From Gambelia wislizenii (Eukaryota > Chordata > Lepidosauria > Squamata > Crotaphytidae), in contig JAUMIR010000001.1 of assembly GCA_030847615.1 (NCBI GenBank), positions 177,587,001-177,651,000 of the forward strand: a stretch of 64,000 bases of DNA. Direction: 5' to 3'. How positions within the stretch are numbered: position 1 is the first letter of the stretch; the number at the start of each line of letters is the position of its first letter. The notes under the pieces are model-generated. The model had not been told where the DNA came from, made no database searches, and was given only the letters and a program-made list of their open reading frames with translations. Shown here piece after piece: positions 44,877 to 56,530 of this stretch. The position numbers were made by a program, and so were the translations under genes.

Positions 44877-45657
44877 AGAGGTCACTCCACTGAAATGACC
44901 TTGATTTATGTAGTGAATGATATTTGTTTGTTGGATTTATAGCCCGCCTTTCTCCCAAGATGGGATTCAAGGTGGCTTACAATAATTAAAAAAATACAAC
45001 CCAAACATTACAAAAGTAAAATGTAACAATTAAAAACACAATGTAGATTAAAAGCATAGTTTCAATAAAAATTAAAAACATTAAAAGACATTAAAAAACA
45101 GCACACCAATTCTCTCTCTCTGGCTTTTCTTCACAAATGAAGATTCAGGAAGGACTCATCCCGCGCTTTCTGCAAGCGCGGTGATGACTAAAAAGACCAA
45201 TCCGAGATAAACAAGTCCGGTTGCAGAAAGCACAGCAGAAGGTCTCCTTGGATGATGTTTCCGGGTTGTGATTCTTTCTGCCTTGTCGTTTCTCTTCAAG
45301 ACTTGTTCGGCGTGAGTTCTCAAATATGGCTGCAGCATTGTGGATAGTGCGTCTCCATGCCTCCCGATGTGAGGCCAGGGCAGACCATTGTTGGTGATCC
45401 ATTTGGCTGAGCCTGAGATGTTGTTTCAGGGAATCCTTGTATCGCTTTTTTGGAGCGCCCCTCTTACACTGACCCATGGTGAGTTCACCGTAGAGTACTG
45501 TTTTGGGGAGGCAATGGTCCTCCATCCTAGAAATGTGCCCTGCCCAGCACAACTGTGTTCTCAATATCATGGCTTCAATGCTGGTGATCCCTGCTTGCTC
45601 AAGGGCAGCAACATTCGTCACATAGTCAGTCCAGTGTATATTTGGGATTGTGCGTTA
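44877..45657 (-). pseudogene. Same LINE family, copy 2, 3' end only
   Basis: The minus-strand frame 45621-45145 reads LRTQLCWAGHISRMEDHCLP, then GAPKKRYKDSLKQHL, and ends in a zinc-finger-like FCCAFCNRTCLSRIGLFSHH. That C-terminal finger is cut out of copy 1 by a deletion. It lies head-to-tail upstream of copy 1 in transcription order and is 5' truncated at about 45657. Confidence 0.82.
44914..45112 (-). mobile_element. L2-type 3' end inserted in LINE copy 2
   Basis: The block 'ttatagcccgcctttctccc' followed by 'caaggtggcttacaataatt' interrupts a phrase that is continuous in copy 1 ('gatttatgtctctctctgg' at 41234). It resembles the 3' end of the L2 copy at 55982. An A-rich tract follows. Confidence 0.7.
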
Positions 45658-45661
45658 GACA

Positions 45662-47175
45662 GTAACACTCCAATTACACCCCTCCAAATAATTACACCCC
45701 TCCATAATTACAATCTGCATTTCACAAGCATGCCTGACAAAAATTTCTTCATCTGCTGGCAAAGAGAGATCAGGGAGGGGACAAACCACCTCCTGTGGAA
45801 AGGAGTCCACAGTCTGGGAGCAGCCACGGAGAAGGGTCTCTCCGGAGTCCTCACCAACTGCCCCTTCTAGTGGCAAAGGCTCAGCATCAAACATCTGTGT
45901 TGATCCTTTTGGATCTTTCTACAATCTTTGACACTTCGGACCATCAAATCCTGCGATCACCGTTGACATCATTAGGAATCAATGGGGAACACTCTGTCCT
46001 GGTTTAAATATTTTTTTGTTTGATCTCTGTTTCATTTGGGGAATCTATGTCAGAAGCTTTCCCTGTAACTGTAGCGATGCCACAAGGATAATTTTTCGGT
46101 ACTCTTCTTTTTTCATTATATATGCTCCCTCTTGGATTTCTTATTTCAGAATTTGGTTTTAGCACCACATTTATGCAGATGACATTCAGATTTTCCAGAG
46201 ATTTAAGTCAACTGATACCTCTGTGTAGAAGTCCATGATGGACTGCCTATGAAGTGTGGATGACCACACACCATCTTAAGTTGAATATGGAAAAAACAGA
46301 TCTTGGATTTTCAGCTTGACCATCCAGTAGTCCCTCTTTCCTGCCCTCTACTGTGTTTACAGGGTTACACATTGGCTCCTATCTCAGTTGCCAGAAACCT
46401 CACTCAGAGTCCTGCTGGATGATCATTTGTCCCTGCACCCCTTTATCAGAGTAACTGCAAAGGCATGCAATTTCCATCTTTTGAACATCCATAGGATCCA
46501 TAGGTTTTTCACTGTCGAGACTGCCCATCTGCTTGTCAAGCCCTGGTTATGTCACACCTAAATTATTGTAATAGCCTACTGTCAGGTTTGCCTTCCTGCT
46601 CTCTTCTACCTCTGTCTGTAATCCAGAACTCTATCCTTCAGGTTGTTCTAAATCTCCCTAAATAAATAATCACATGTCTCTTCTCATAGATCTCTTCACT
46701 AGATGCCAGTTTGGGCCAGGGCCCATTTCAAACGTTGGTATTTTAGGCTCTCGCTCTAATCTCCCTCAGTGCCTAGCAGCTTGGCTAGCATGGTATGTAC
46801 TATCTAGGAATTTAAGATCCACTGGCAAAGGATTATTGTCTGTTCCATCAATGCACATTGCTCTGTCAAGTCTTCAGGCCCCTTAAGACCTGGCTCCACA
46901 TCTGTGACTCAGTCTTCCTTTGGTCCTCCAGCTGGAAAATCTTACCTGTTTTCATAAAGGGTTGAAGACCTTCCACTTTGATTTGCCAGATTAAGCTGCT
47001 GAGTTGTGTTTTTGCTCAGATGGGTTGTGATTGGTGGGGTGTGGGGAATTTCATTTCATTTTGCTTCATGTATATTTAGTGTTATGTTTTACTGTCCTTG
47101 TCCTTGATTGTATATCTTGATGTTTCCACTCTTTGGTGAAAAGGGTGTTATAAATCATCATCATCGTCGTCACAT
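45662..47175 (+). pseudogene. L2 LINE fragment, plus strand
   Basis: The phrase 'ctccacagtctgggagcagc' near 45806 is an L2-associated 3' region piece. From 45895 the RT start LILLDLSTIFDTSDHQILRS can be read, then broken text through to about 46900. The end is an L2-like 3' tail with (ATC)n at 47155-47173. Many stops and frameshifts are present. Confidence 0.65.
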
Positions 47176-47814
47176 CATAGATTTTTGTGAAGCTGTTTGA
47201 TTCTGGCAGTTTCGTTTTAGATTCCTACTGATCCCTAACATGGAATTTCCTTTTTTCATAGCAGCCGTATACCAGGTTTACATTTTCACCCATCTGTTCC
47301 GGAAAACTCCCCATGATTCCTTTAGTGATCAGTTACTATCACTCCTACGTGTAATTGCAGGGGAGAGGGCTTGCCCCTGTGTGCAGTCGCTTAACAATGA
47401 ACACAGTAAACTACATTTTTATTTCCATGTCCATTCCCCAGCTGGGACAGCTGTTTGGACAGCTATTCTAACTTGTTCCAACTATAAATAATTTGGTCTC
47501 ATTAGCAAGTGATTACTTCTCACCCCAACTCATTTATGAATAACCTAAAAAGTATCAATTAAATGCAGATACTTTGATGACCCCACTTTTACATTTTTCC
47601 ATTGCTAAAATTTTCCATTTATTCCTGCTCTCTGCTTATTGTTTGATAAATAATTATCCATAAGAATATAACTCTTATTCCATAATCAACAATTCTGTTC
47701 TGGAATACAGAGGAAAGAGGAAGCCAAGCATAGACCTGCATTCTAGACTTTACGAAAGCTGATTTCAGAAAAAAATAGGGAATTACTGGGGGTGATCCCT
47801 TGATCAAGAATACT
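47176..47814. other. Intergenic, no feature seen
   Basis: AT-rich sequence without repeat hallmarks or credible coding frame. Confidence 0.5.
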
Positions 47815-49535
47815 AAAAGAGAAGGGAGTTCATGATGGATAGGAGTTTTTTAAGTGTGAGATATTGAACTCACAACTTCAAACAGTTCCAGTCAGGAGGA
47901 AAAATGGGAAGTGGCTAAAGAAACCAGGATTGATGTCTAAAGAACTTCCATCCTGGTTTCTTTAGACTCCTCCCATTTTTCCTCCTGATTCCCATCCATC
48001 ATGAACTCCCTTCTCTGTTAGTATTTACTGAGCTAAGATTTAAAAGGGACATGTACATGAAATGGACCAAAGAAGGGAAATCAGCAAAGGGGAAAACACC
48101 AAAGAAGAATTCAAACAAATAGCCAGCTCATGCAGGGGGAAAGTCAGAAAAGCTAAAGTGTAGATGGAGCTCAGGCTTGCTAGAGAGGCTAAAAACAATA
48201 AAAAGGGCTTTTTTATATATATGTCCGTATCAAAAGGAAGAACAAGGAAATGGTAGGGCAGCTGCATGGAGAAGATGGTGAAATGCTAATGGGACAGAGA
48301 AAAGGCAGACCTACTCAACACCTTCTTTGCCTTGGTCTTCTCCCCAAAGGAGAATGGTGCTCAACTTGGGGGAAATGGAGCAGATGATGCAGTAAGGGAA
48401 ATGCAGCACAGAATAGGTAAAGAGGTTGTTCAGGAATACATGTCCAGTATAAATGAATTCAAGTCTCCAGGGCCAGATGAACTACATCCAAGGGTACTGA
48501 AAGAACTAGCAGAAGTAATCTCAGAACCACTGTCAATAATCTTTGAGAAATCCTGGAGAACAGGAGAGGTCCCTGCAGATGAGGAGGACAAATGTCCACA
48601 TCTTTAAAAAAAAAAAAAAGGGAGGGGGAGAAGACCCAAATAATTATTACCCAGCCAGCCTGACATCAATACTGTACTAGGAAAGATTCTAGAGCAGATA
48701 GTTAAACAGACCGTCTGTAAGCACTTAGAAAGGAATGCTGTGATCACTAAAAGTCAACATGGGTTTCTGAAAAGCAAATCATGTCAGACTAATCTTATCT
48801 CTTTTTTATATATATAGAGTTACATACTTGGTAGATGAAGGGAATGCTGTGGATGTAGTGTATCTTGATTTCAGTAAGGCCTTTGACAAAGTCCCTCATG
48901 ATATTCTTGCAAAAAAGCTAATAACATGTGGGCTAGACAATGCAACTGTTAGGTGGATTTGTAATTGGTTGATGAGCCGAATCCAAAGGGTAGTCATCAA
49001 TGGCTCCTCTTCATCCTAGAGAAAAATGACCAGCGGGATACCACAGAGTTCTGCCCTGGGCCCCATGCTATTCAACATCTTTATCAATGACCTGGTTGAG
49101 GGAACAGAGGGCAAGCTTGTCAAGTTTGCAGATGACACCAAATTAGGAGGGGTAGCTAATACCCCAGAGGACAGGATCAGAATCCAAAATGACCTCAATA
49201 GATTAGAAAGCTAGACCAAAATTAACAAAATGAATTTGAACAGGGAGAAATGTAGGATACTACACTTGAGCAGTAAAAATGAAATGCACAGATATAGGAT
49301 GGTTGACACCTGGCTTGATGGCAGTACATGTGAAAGGGATCTAGGAGTCTTAATGGACCACAAACTGAACATGAGTCAGCAGTGTGATGCGGCAGCTAAA
49401 AAAAAGCCAATGTGATTCTAGGCTCCATCAATAGGAGCATAGCGTCTAGATCAAGGGAAGTAATAGTGCCACTGTATTCTGCTTTAATTAGACCTCACCT
49501 GGAATACTGTGTCCAGTTCTGTGTACCACAATTAC
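47815..49535 (+). pseudogene. CR1 LINE, 5'-truncated, plus strand
   Basis: RT segments include PGPDELHPRVLKELAEVISE near 48465, DVVYLDFSKAFDKVPHDIL near 48850, [20 protein letters not shown] near 49035 and an intact [10 protein letters not shown] box near 49120. Frames are broken by an A-run at 48606-48619 and by point stops. It ends abruptly at about 49535, before the usual CR1 3' region. An inverted duplication lies at its start. Confidence 0.88.
47819..48016. repeat. Inverted duplication inside CR1
   Basis: Left blocks 47819-47845 and 47892-47930 reappear inverted as 47989-48016 and 47950-47988. Examples are 'ggaggaaaaatggga' against 'cccatttttcctcc' and 'gggagttcatgatgg' against 'ccatcatgaactccc'. 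Bases 47846-47891 have no inverted partner. Confidence 0.88.
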
Positions 49536-49539
49536 AGAA

Positions 49540-50229
49540 GGATATCCATGTGCTTGACACTCTTGGAAAACTCTAGAAGGACTTTGCTAAAGCTTGCTAG
49601 TACTTCAGAAGGCTTGCCCGGCATATTTTATAATTTCCTACAGTGTGAGGAGGGCATCCTTGCACCACCAGGTCTTGCTCCTTCCAGGCACTACCAAGGC
49701 AGGGTTTGATTCTAATCAATCACTTCCTCCACCATATGTGAGAGAGCTAGCCCTCCCCCACCCCAGTTTTGTCCTGCCTTGCTCCACTCCAGAGAAAATA
49801 CATTTTTTTCTCTTTATGCCAATGCTTTGCAACCCTAATTTCGGTTATGGCGTGGGGAAGAGAGATAGAGCCCATGGCTCTGAGTTGTCCTCGAATGAGG
49901 AGACAGGGAGCGAGTGGGCACCTGGAGCATCATGGACGCCTGTCTCAGGGCGCATTCACATGGTAGGCCAATCTACCCTCATTGGGAGCTCAGATTCTGC
50001 CTTGGTTCTAGCCATGGAGGTGGCAGAGGCTCACGGCTTGCCATGTGGAGCTGAAGGCATGAGCATGGCAAAAAGTGCAACTGGCTGCATGGGTGAGTGG
50101 TGCTGGCACCCTTGCTTCCTTCCCACTTCTCTCAAGGGCCAGGCCCTGTCCCCTGAATTATGCCACTGGATTCGCCAGGCAGTGGGCACTCAGGGGTTGG
50201 GGACGGGAGAGAGACAGCACCAGTTTTGA
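49540..50229. other. Unassigned repeat-like region
   Basis: This GC-richer stretch lies between the end of CR1 and the recognisable DIRS-like part. It has a long open frame (49594-50229) without motifs. It may be the 5' part of the DIRS-like element, but I cannot show that. Confidence 0.35.
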
Positions 50230-52460
50230 CAGCTGCTCAACTTGGTGGAAGACCAATTGAGTGTGAAGGCTGTGTTAGGCATTAAAAGCACTGACACATG
50301 TCCAGTGTGGAAGATTCTGGTGTGCCTCGCTGACAGGATGGGGAGCCCATCTCAACAATCAATCCATACAGGGCAATTGGTCATCAACAGAACTGGCCCT
50401 CCACATCAGTGCATTCAGAGATATTGGTGGTAGAAAATGCTTTCCATTCCTTCAAGGCTCTCCTCCAAGGTACAGCTGCTAACCAACAACACCATGGTCA
50501 TATATTACCTCAACAAATAAGGCGGTACCAGATCCACGACTCTCTGCCACCTCACCCTACAACTGTGGGAATGGTGCAGAAAGAGAAATATCATCATCTT
50601 GGTAGTCCATCTTCCTGGGGAAGAGAATACCCTGGCAGACACTCTAAGCAGGATGTCAAACTTGTCCCATGAGTGGATGCTCCATCCCAAGGTGTTTGTA
50701 CTGATGTTCCATCATTAGGGCAAGCTGGTGGTGGCTCTGTTTGCATCCAAGGAGAATACTGTGTGGAGTTCTGCTCTTGGATTCATCAGGGAAAGTTACA
50801 AGGCAATGCTTTCTTTTTCCACTGGGGTGTCACTGCCATGTATGCTTCCTGCTCCTCACCAGGATCATAACCAAGCTTTGTTGGAACAGGGCAAAATGTA
50901 TCCTGATTACACTGTGGTGGCCCAGGCAGCCGTTGTTTGCCCCTCTTCTTCACCTGTGTTGAGGAGTGTGCATTTGACTTCCACGCAGACCAGATCTTCT
51001 CGCTCTGTACCAAGGTCTCATCAAACATCCTGGCCTTGACACCCTCAATCTTATAGCTGGGAACGGTGTTCATTAGCTGCCTTGCCCAATGCTGTTAAAG
51101 ACATCATCTCTGCAGCACATCAACCATCAAGAAGATGTTCCTGTACCTACAAGTGGAAGAAGTTTTAAGATTTCTTGACTCTACTTCACATTTTCCCTTT
51201 CAGGGCAAAGACTGCGCATGTTCTGCAGTTCCTGCTGGCTTTGTTTGACAAGGGATTGTCCCTTTCATCCCTCCACTATTACTTGGCATCAATCTCTACA
51301 AATTTTCAGTTACTTGGCAAAGCGTCCTGCTTTTGTGATCCCCTGGCAGAGAGTTTTTTTTTAAAGATATAAAAACCTACATCCTCCAGGGTTGGGCCTG
51401 ACACCTCAATGGATCTGGTGTTGTCCCTATTTTCTAGGAAGGCTTTCAAACCAATGGCTACCTATAATCTTTACCTGCTCTCCTGGAAGACTGACTTTCT
51501 AATTGCCATTGTGTCTGCTGGTCAGGCTGGTGAACTTTGTGCTGTCCATGTGGACCATCCATATCTGAGTCTCCATCCCGACCGGGCTGTTCTCCATCCT
51601 GGTATTACCTTCTTGTTGAAGGTTGTGTTAGCCTTCATATCAACCAGGACATTGTTCTTCCCATCTTCATACAGAATCCATCTTCTGCATTTGAGAGGAC
51701 ATTGTACTGTCTCCACATCGGAGGGCTTTGGTCTAGTAGGTCGACAGGACATCTGCTTTCAGGACTTCCCTAAGACTTTGTTTGTTGCTCTTCAATGAAG
51801 AAGGGACTTCCTTTTTCCTCTCAACTTTCATCAAAGTGGGTGGCTACAGCTAACAATCTCACCTATGAACTGACCCATAAGCAATAGCAATAGCAATAGC
51901 ATAGATAATTATATACTGTTTATCAGTGCCAAAGCACTCCCTAAGCATTTACAATGTTTGTTTGTTTTTAGCTAATTGCCCCCAACAACCTGGGTACTCA
52001 TTTTACCAACCTACGGAAGGATGGAAGGCTGAGTCAATTTTGGAGCCCTCTGGGATCGGACTCATAACATTGTGGCTTGTAGTACTGGCATTTAATCACT
52101 GTGCCACCAGGGCTCCCTTAAGGATCCTCCAGCTTGCATTCACAAGCCCATTCTACACAGGCGGTGGCTGACTCTTCTGCCTTTCTGGTTGGTGTGCTAC
52201 TTGAGGACATTTATTGGACGGCTACTTGGTCGCAGCCTTTGACTTTTATCACTCATCACAGAATGGACTCTAGGTCTAGGGCTGATACTGCCTTTGGGAG
52301 ATCATTACATTACTCTTCTATAACTTGATTGTATTGTTGAGGTTTCAGGTTCATTCTGTTTTCTGAAACTTACTCTGTATTTGAATTTCTTGGTCAATGT
52401 CAGGAGCGTTATGCTTATACTGAACGTATATGCTTGCATTTATTAATGTTCAGTAAACTT
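50230..52460 (+). pseudogene. DIRS-like RNase H and tyrosine recombinase
   Basis: RNase H text reads TNNTMVIYYLNK near 50485, then VVHLPGEENTLADTLSRM near 50605 and SHEWMLHP near 50665. The tyrosine recombinase region begins near 51180, with LHYYLASIS at 51270, MDLVLSLFSRKAFKPMATYN at 51409 and HRMDSRSRADTAFGRS near 52255. Stops and frameshifts are frequent. A SINE interrupts the recombinase. The gag and RT parts are missing here. Confidence 0.72.
51878..52113 (-). repeat. tRNA-derived SINE, minus strand
   Basis: On the minus strand it begins 'gccctggtggcacagtgatt' with a B-box-like 'gagtccgatccc', passes 'gactcagccttccatccttc', and ends in (GCTATT)n at 51884-51901. The flanks 'cccataag' and 'cccttaag' may be the target duplication. 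It sits inside the recombinase region of the DIRS-like element. Confidence 0.8.
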
Positions 52461-52466
52461 CTGATT

Positions 52467-53085
52467 TGTGAAGTTGAAGGCTTTCATGGCTGGCATCCAT
52501 AGATTTTCCTTGGTTTTTTTCCCAGGCTGTGAGGCCGTGTTCTGGAAGAGTTTATTTCTGACGTTTCACCTGCATCTGTGGCTGGCATCTTCAGAGAATG
52601 GTTGGATAGGAGTGTGTCTGGGGTGTATATACTGTAAACCCCTGTTGGGGAGGATATGTAAATTTGTGTATTTGAATGGTTAGTTTCTGGGTCTATGAAA
52701 TGCAAGGAGAATTAGTGTCTGTTTGGCTAATGGTTGGTTGATGGCCCATTATCTGCTGGAAATCCCCCTGTCCCTGGGTGGAATTCCTTTGTAAGTGTTG
52801 AGTTTTGAGTCTATTGTTTTTCAAAACTGGGAGCCAGATTTTGTTTACTTTTAGGGTTTCTTCTTTCCTGTTGAAGTTGTCCAGATGTTTGTGGATTTCA
52901 ATAGCTTCTCTGTGCATTCTGACATGATAGTTGTTGGTCTGGTCCAGAATTCCTGTGTTCTTAAATAACATTTTTTGTCTAGGTTGGTTTATAACATGTT
53001 CTGCTACTACTTATTTTTCTGGCTGGCCCAGTCTGCAGTGTCTCTCATGTTCCTTGGTTCGGGTTTGCAGACTGCATTTAGTTTA
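52467..53085 (-). pseudogene. Penelope-like element, 3' part
   Basis: The minus-strand frame near 52971-52693 reads HREAIEIHKHLDNFNRKEET and KVNKIWLPVLKNN, which resembles the C terminus of the RT/GIY-YIG protein of Penelope-like elements. Downstream on that strand lies the terminal-repeat-like region with a hammerhead-like motif, ending 'ccttcaacttca'. It is 5' truncated. A second piece of the same terminal region is at 63935-64000. Confidence 0.72.
52556..52599 (-). ncRNA. Candidate hammerhead ribozyme in Penelope-like end
   Basis: On the minus strand the order is TTCT, CTGAAGA (52594-52588), a 6-bp stem with 7-base loop (52586-52568), GAAA (52567-52564), C, GTC (52562-52560), AGAA. CTGANGA, GAAA and the GTC cleavage triplet are the hammerhead core. 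TTCT/AGAA would form stem I. Stem II has one A-A mismatch and one G-U pair. Stem III is only 'ACGT', self-complementary, so it could form only between two copies. Hammerheads of such minimal type are reported in Penelope-like elements. Activity is not shown. Confidence 0.6.
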
Positions 53086-53112
53086 GGTTAACAACCACTG
53101 CTCTGGGATGTT

Positions 53113-54215
53113 ACCTACCCCTCCTAATTTGGTGTCATCTGCAAATTTGATAAGTATGCCCTCTAGTCCATCATCCAAATCATTTATAAAGATGTTGAAT
53201 AGCACTGGGCCCAGGACAGAACCCTGGGGCACCCCGCTGGTCATTTCTCTCTAGGATGAAGAGAAGCCATTGGTGACTATCCTTTGGGTTCGGTCAGTCA
53301 GCCAATTACAAATCCACCTAACAGTAGCATTGTCTAGCCCATGTTTTACTAGCTTGTTTGCAAGCTAGTAAAATCATGGGGGACCTTGTCATATTACTGA
53401 AATCTTGATTACTGAAATCAAGATATGCCACATCCAAGCTTGTGTCACTATAAAAAAAGGAGATAAGATAGTCTGGCATGACTTACTTTTGAGAAACTCA
53501 TGTTGAATTTTAGTGATCATGCCATTGCTTTCTAAGTACTTACAGACTGTCTATTTAATGATCTGCTCTAGAATCTTTTCTGGTATGGATGTCAGACTGA
53601 TTGACGTCCTCTCCCCGCCCAACCCCCAACTTTTGAAGATGGGAACATTTACCCTCCTCCAGTCTTCTCAAAGATTATTGCCAGTAGTTCTGTGATTACT
53701 TCTGCCAGTTCTTTTAATACCCTTGAATGTAGTTCATTCGGCCCTGGAGACTTTAATTCAGTTAGAGTACCCAGGTGCTACCTCTTTACATGTTCTGTGC
53801 TGCATTTCTCCTACTGCATCATCTGCTCTATTTTCCCCAGGTTGAGTACTGTTCTCCTTTTGGGAGAAGACTGAGGCAAAGAAGGTGTTGGGTAGCTCTG
53901 CCTTTTCTCTGTCCCCTGTTAGCATTTCACCGTCTTCTCCATGCAGTGGCCCTATCCATTTCCTTGTTTTTCTTTTTGCTATGGACATAACCCCACCCCA
54001 TCAACAGGGTCATCACTGTTAGTTAGCATCAGATCTAACATAGCTGATCCCCTTGTTGCTTCTTCCACCTTCTGGACAATAAAATTGTCAGCAAGGCAAG
54101 TGAGGAATTTATTGGATTTTGTATTCTTGACAGAGTTAGACTTCCAACAAGTGTCAGGATAGTTGAAATCCCCCATTACTACTACAGTTCTGCTTTCTGA
54201 ATGTGGTCATCTGTT
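53113..54215 (-). pseudogene. CR1 LINE fragment, minus strand
   Basis: On the minus strand, endonuclease text MGDFNYPDTCWKSNS (from 54176) and LLDLMLTN-type sequence come first. HGEDGEMLTGDREKAELPNT near 53935 follows. RT pieces equal to those of the copy at 47815 reach the ADDTKLGG region at about 53115-53145. Stops are present and the 3' end is missing. Confidence 0.85.
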
Positions 54216-54290
54216 CCAGTTCCTTTAAGGGTTCTGTTCCTTTAAACCTGTTCTTTTAAGGGCTCTAAATTACTTGGTGAACCTTTAGAT

Positions 54291-54426
54291 TAGTGGTCCC
54301 CAAACTCTGGTCCTCTGGATGTTTTGGATTTCATCTCCCAGAATTCTTGACTCTTGGCCAAGGTGGCCAGGGCTTCTGGGAAATGAAGTCCCAAACACTT
54401 GGAGGACCAAACTTTGGGAATCACTG
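54291..54426. mobile_element. hAT-like palindromic MITE
   Basis: The left arm 'tagtggtccccaaactctgg' pairs with the right arm 'aaactttgggaatcactg'. The flanks 'ctttagat' and 'ctttaaat' match at seven of eight positions. It is 136 bp long, with interior 'ggatgttttggatttcatct'. It is the same family as 3130-3269. Confidence 0.8.
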
Positions 54427-54559
54427 CTTTAAATGAACATTGGTTGATACCAAAGATAAGGGCAGGGGAAGCTTTACTTTCTATGCCTAAAAAAGAGGAA
54501 AAGAAATCCTTTAAATTTGGGTCTGTCCTTTTGCCCCTATAGTTCAGACAGAGAGATGT

Positions 54560-55247
54560 CATATCTTTCAGATCCAACTGGATTTTTCCTAGGAGATTAT
54601 CAGATGCAGCAAATACCGCATCAGAAGATCGCAACAAGAACCGGAACAGGCAAGATTATCAGACATCATCCTCCAGTGTCCTGGGGGTGTAGCATGGCCG
54701 TGAGTAAGGTGTTCCTTTTTATTCGCAGCTTGTCCCCATCAATAAGAAGGAGAAGCCTCATCTGCGGCAACGCTACACCCTCAGAATGACAGAAGGATGC
54801 AGTATCTGATAATGATGCAGTTCCTGTTCTCCTCCCATTCTTCTGGCTTGGTTTGGAATGCTTTTTTTTTTTTTTTTTTTTTGCTGCATTCCACTGCATC
54901 TGATAATCTCTCTAGACCACAGCATAGGCAGCAGCAATCCTCAAGGTGCAAGAGAGGCTCTCCCCTTTCTGTTAACTAGCATAACCATAGGTAACAGCAT
55001 CCGGCCAATCAACTTTATGCTTCCCTTTGAGTTTTTTTTTAATTGTTTTATAGTCCAAACAAGCAAACATGTCCCCCCCCCACCTTGCAGTTTGTGAAAA
55101 AGTACGGGGAAATCTGCGAAGGGTTTTATCCCGTTGTTTTTGCTGTTTTGAGCCCCCATCCTTCCGAATAGTGTGGATTGGCACTGGATCCTATTTAGAC
55201 GGGTAGGATTCCCAGCAAATTCCATGAGGGGTATTTTCACCATTTAG
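54560..55247. mobile_element. Possible DNA transposon remnant
   Basis: The right end 'ttttcaccatttagacaggc' equals that of the element at 4455-5091 except for small changes. The left terminus is not identified. A T-run of 21 bases lies at 54862-54882. Confidence 0.35.
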
Positions 55248-55981
55248 ACAGGCCCCATGCCTTTGACTATTGCTTCTGTCTCTGCTACGCTGCAACCAGG
55301 TCACTTGCAACCCTTCTCCTGTCAGGTAGCTTCTGCCTTCCAGCTCAATCGGGAATGCTCTTGTTCAAGGTGGTAGCCATACCATCTTCCAGGAAGACTC
55401 TGCTCCATTCCCCCTTGGTTTTCAAGGTTTCCTGCTCCCAACAGGCAGCCAACATTCCATGATCAATAAATGTGATCAGTCATCACTAGATTGTTTGGGG
55501 GGTTGTTTTGTACTTCTGTAAATATTGGGTTTCCAATCAGCCTACCAGAATCTCCCATTTGGGTCTGGGTGGTGCTGTTTTGGCTATATGCATATCTTCA
55601 CTTGGAGGAGGAGTTTTCTATTTTAGAACACAGGAAGCTAAGTGAATTGTAATGAGTGACTGAGCTTTCTCCAATACCCTTTCTTCTTAGGGTTTTAAGG
55701 AGGCAGGTCTTTGCAATATTAATAAACCCTTTTGAACTTTCATGATGTCCTTCACTGGCTGGTAGTATTACCATTGTATTATGAGTTCTGGAGTATTAGG
55801 CTAGCATGAGTACAATGCTGTGCATTACATTTTTTAAAAATTTTATTCTTTTGTCATCCCCAAAGGATGCAATTTCAAGTACATTTTAAGTAAGTAAACC
55901 GCCTTCAAATTTATTCTCCTCTTTTCTAAGTGTAATTTCAATAACTAGATACCTGAATCTCCTGGTAACTTTTGGGAGGCA

Positions 55982-56530
55982 GATTATTATTATTTGTTAT
56001 CTTTATTTATAGCCTGCTTTTCCCCCAAGGCTGGGAACCAAAGCGGCTCCCAGTTTTAAAAACACACAATTAAAACATACAAAAAGTGCACATTAAAACA
56101 TAACTAAACCACTTACATCAATAAAACAACATCAAAATATTTAAAAGAATAAAATATACTTAAAAGTAGTAAAAAGCTTTTTTTAAAAAGATAAAAAGCT
56201 TTTTAAAATAGCCCAACAAAACCACACAGCACCCCCCAACCTGTTCTTTAAAAAGCCAGCCTGAATAAAAAGGTTTTGGCCTGCTGCTGGAAGGACAACA
56301 GGGAGGGGCCCAATCTGGCCTCCCTGGGAGGGAGTTCCAGAGTCTAGAGATGGTGGCATGACTGAGAGAAGGGCCTCTCCTGAAGATCTCAGGGCCCAGG
56401 CCAGTTCATAGAGGGAGATATGGTCTGCCAGATAGTCTGGACCTAAGCCATATAGGGCTTTATAGGTCATAACCAGCACTTTGAATTGTGCTCGGAAACA
56501 CTGGCAGCCAGTGGACCTGTTTCAACAGGG
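55982..56530 (-). pseudogene. L2 LINE 3' end, minus strand
   Basis: The minus-strand frame from 56479 reads MLVMTYKALYGLGPDYLADH, the L2 C-terminal pattern. The 3' UTR follows, with 'tttatagcctgcttttcccc' and a TTATTATTATT end at 55984. It is 5' truncated. Confidence 0.8.
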
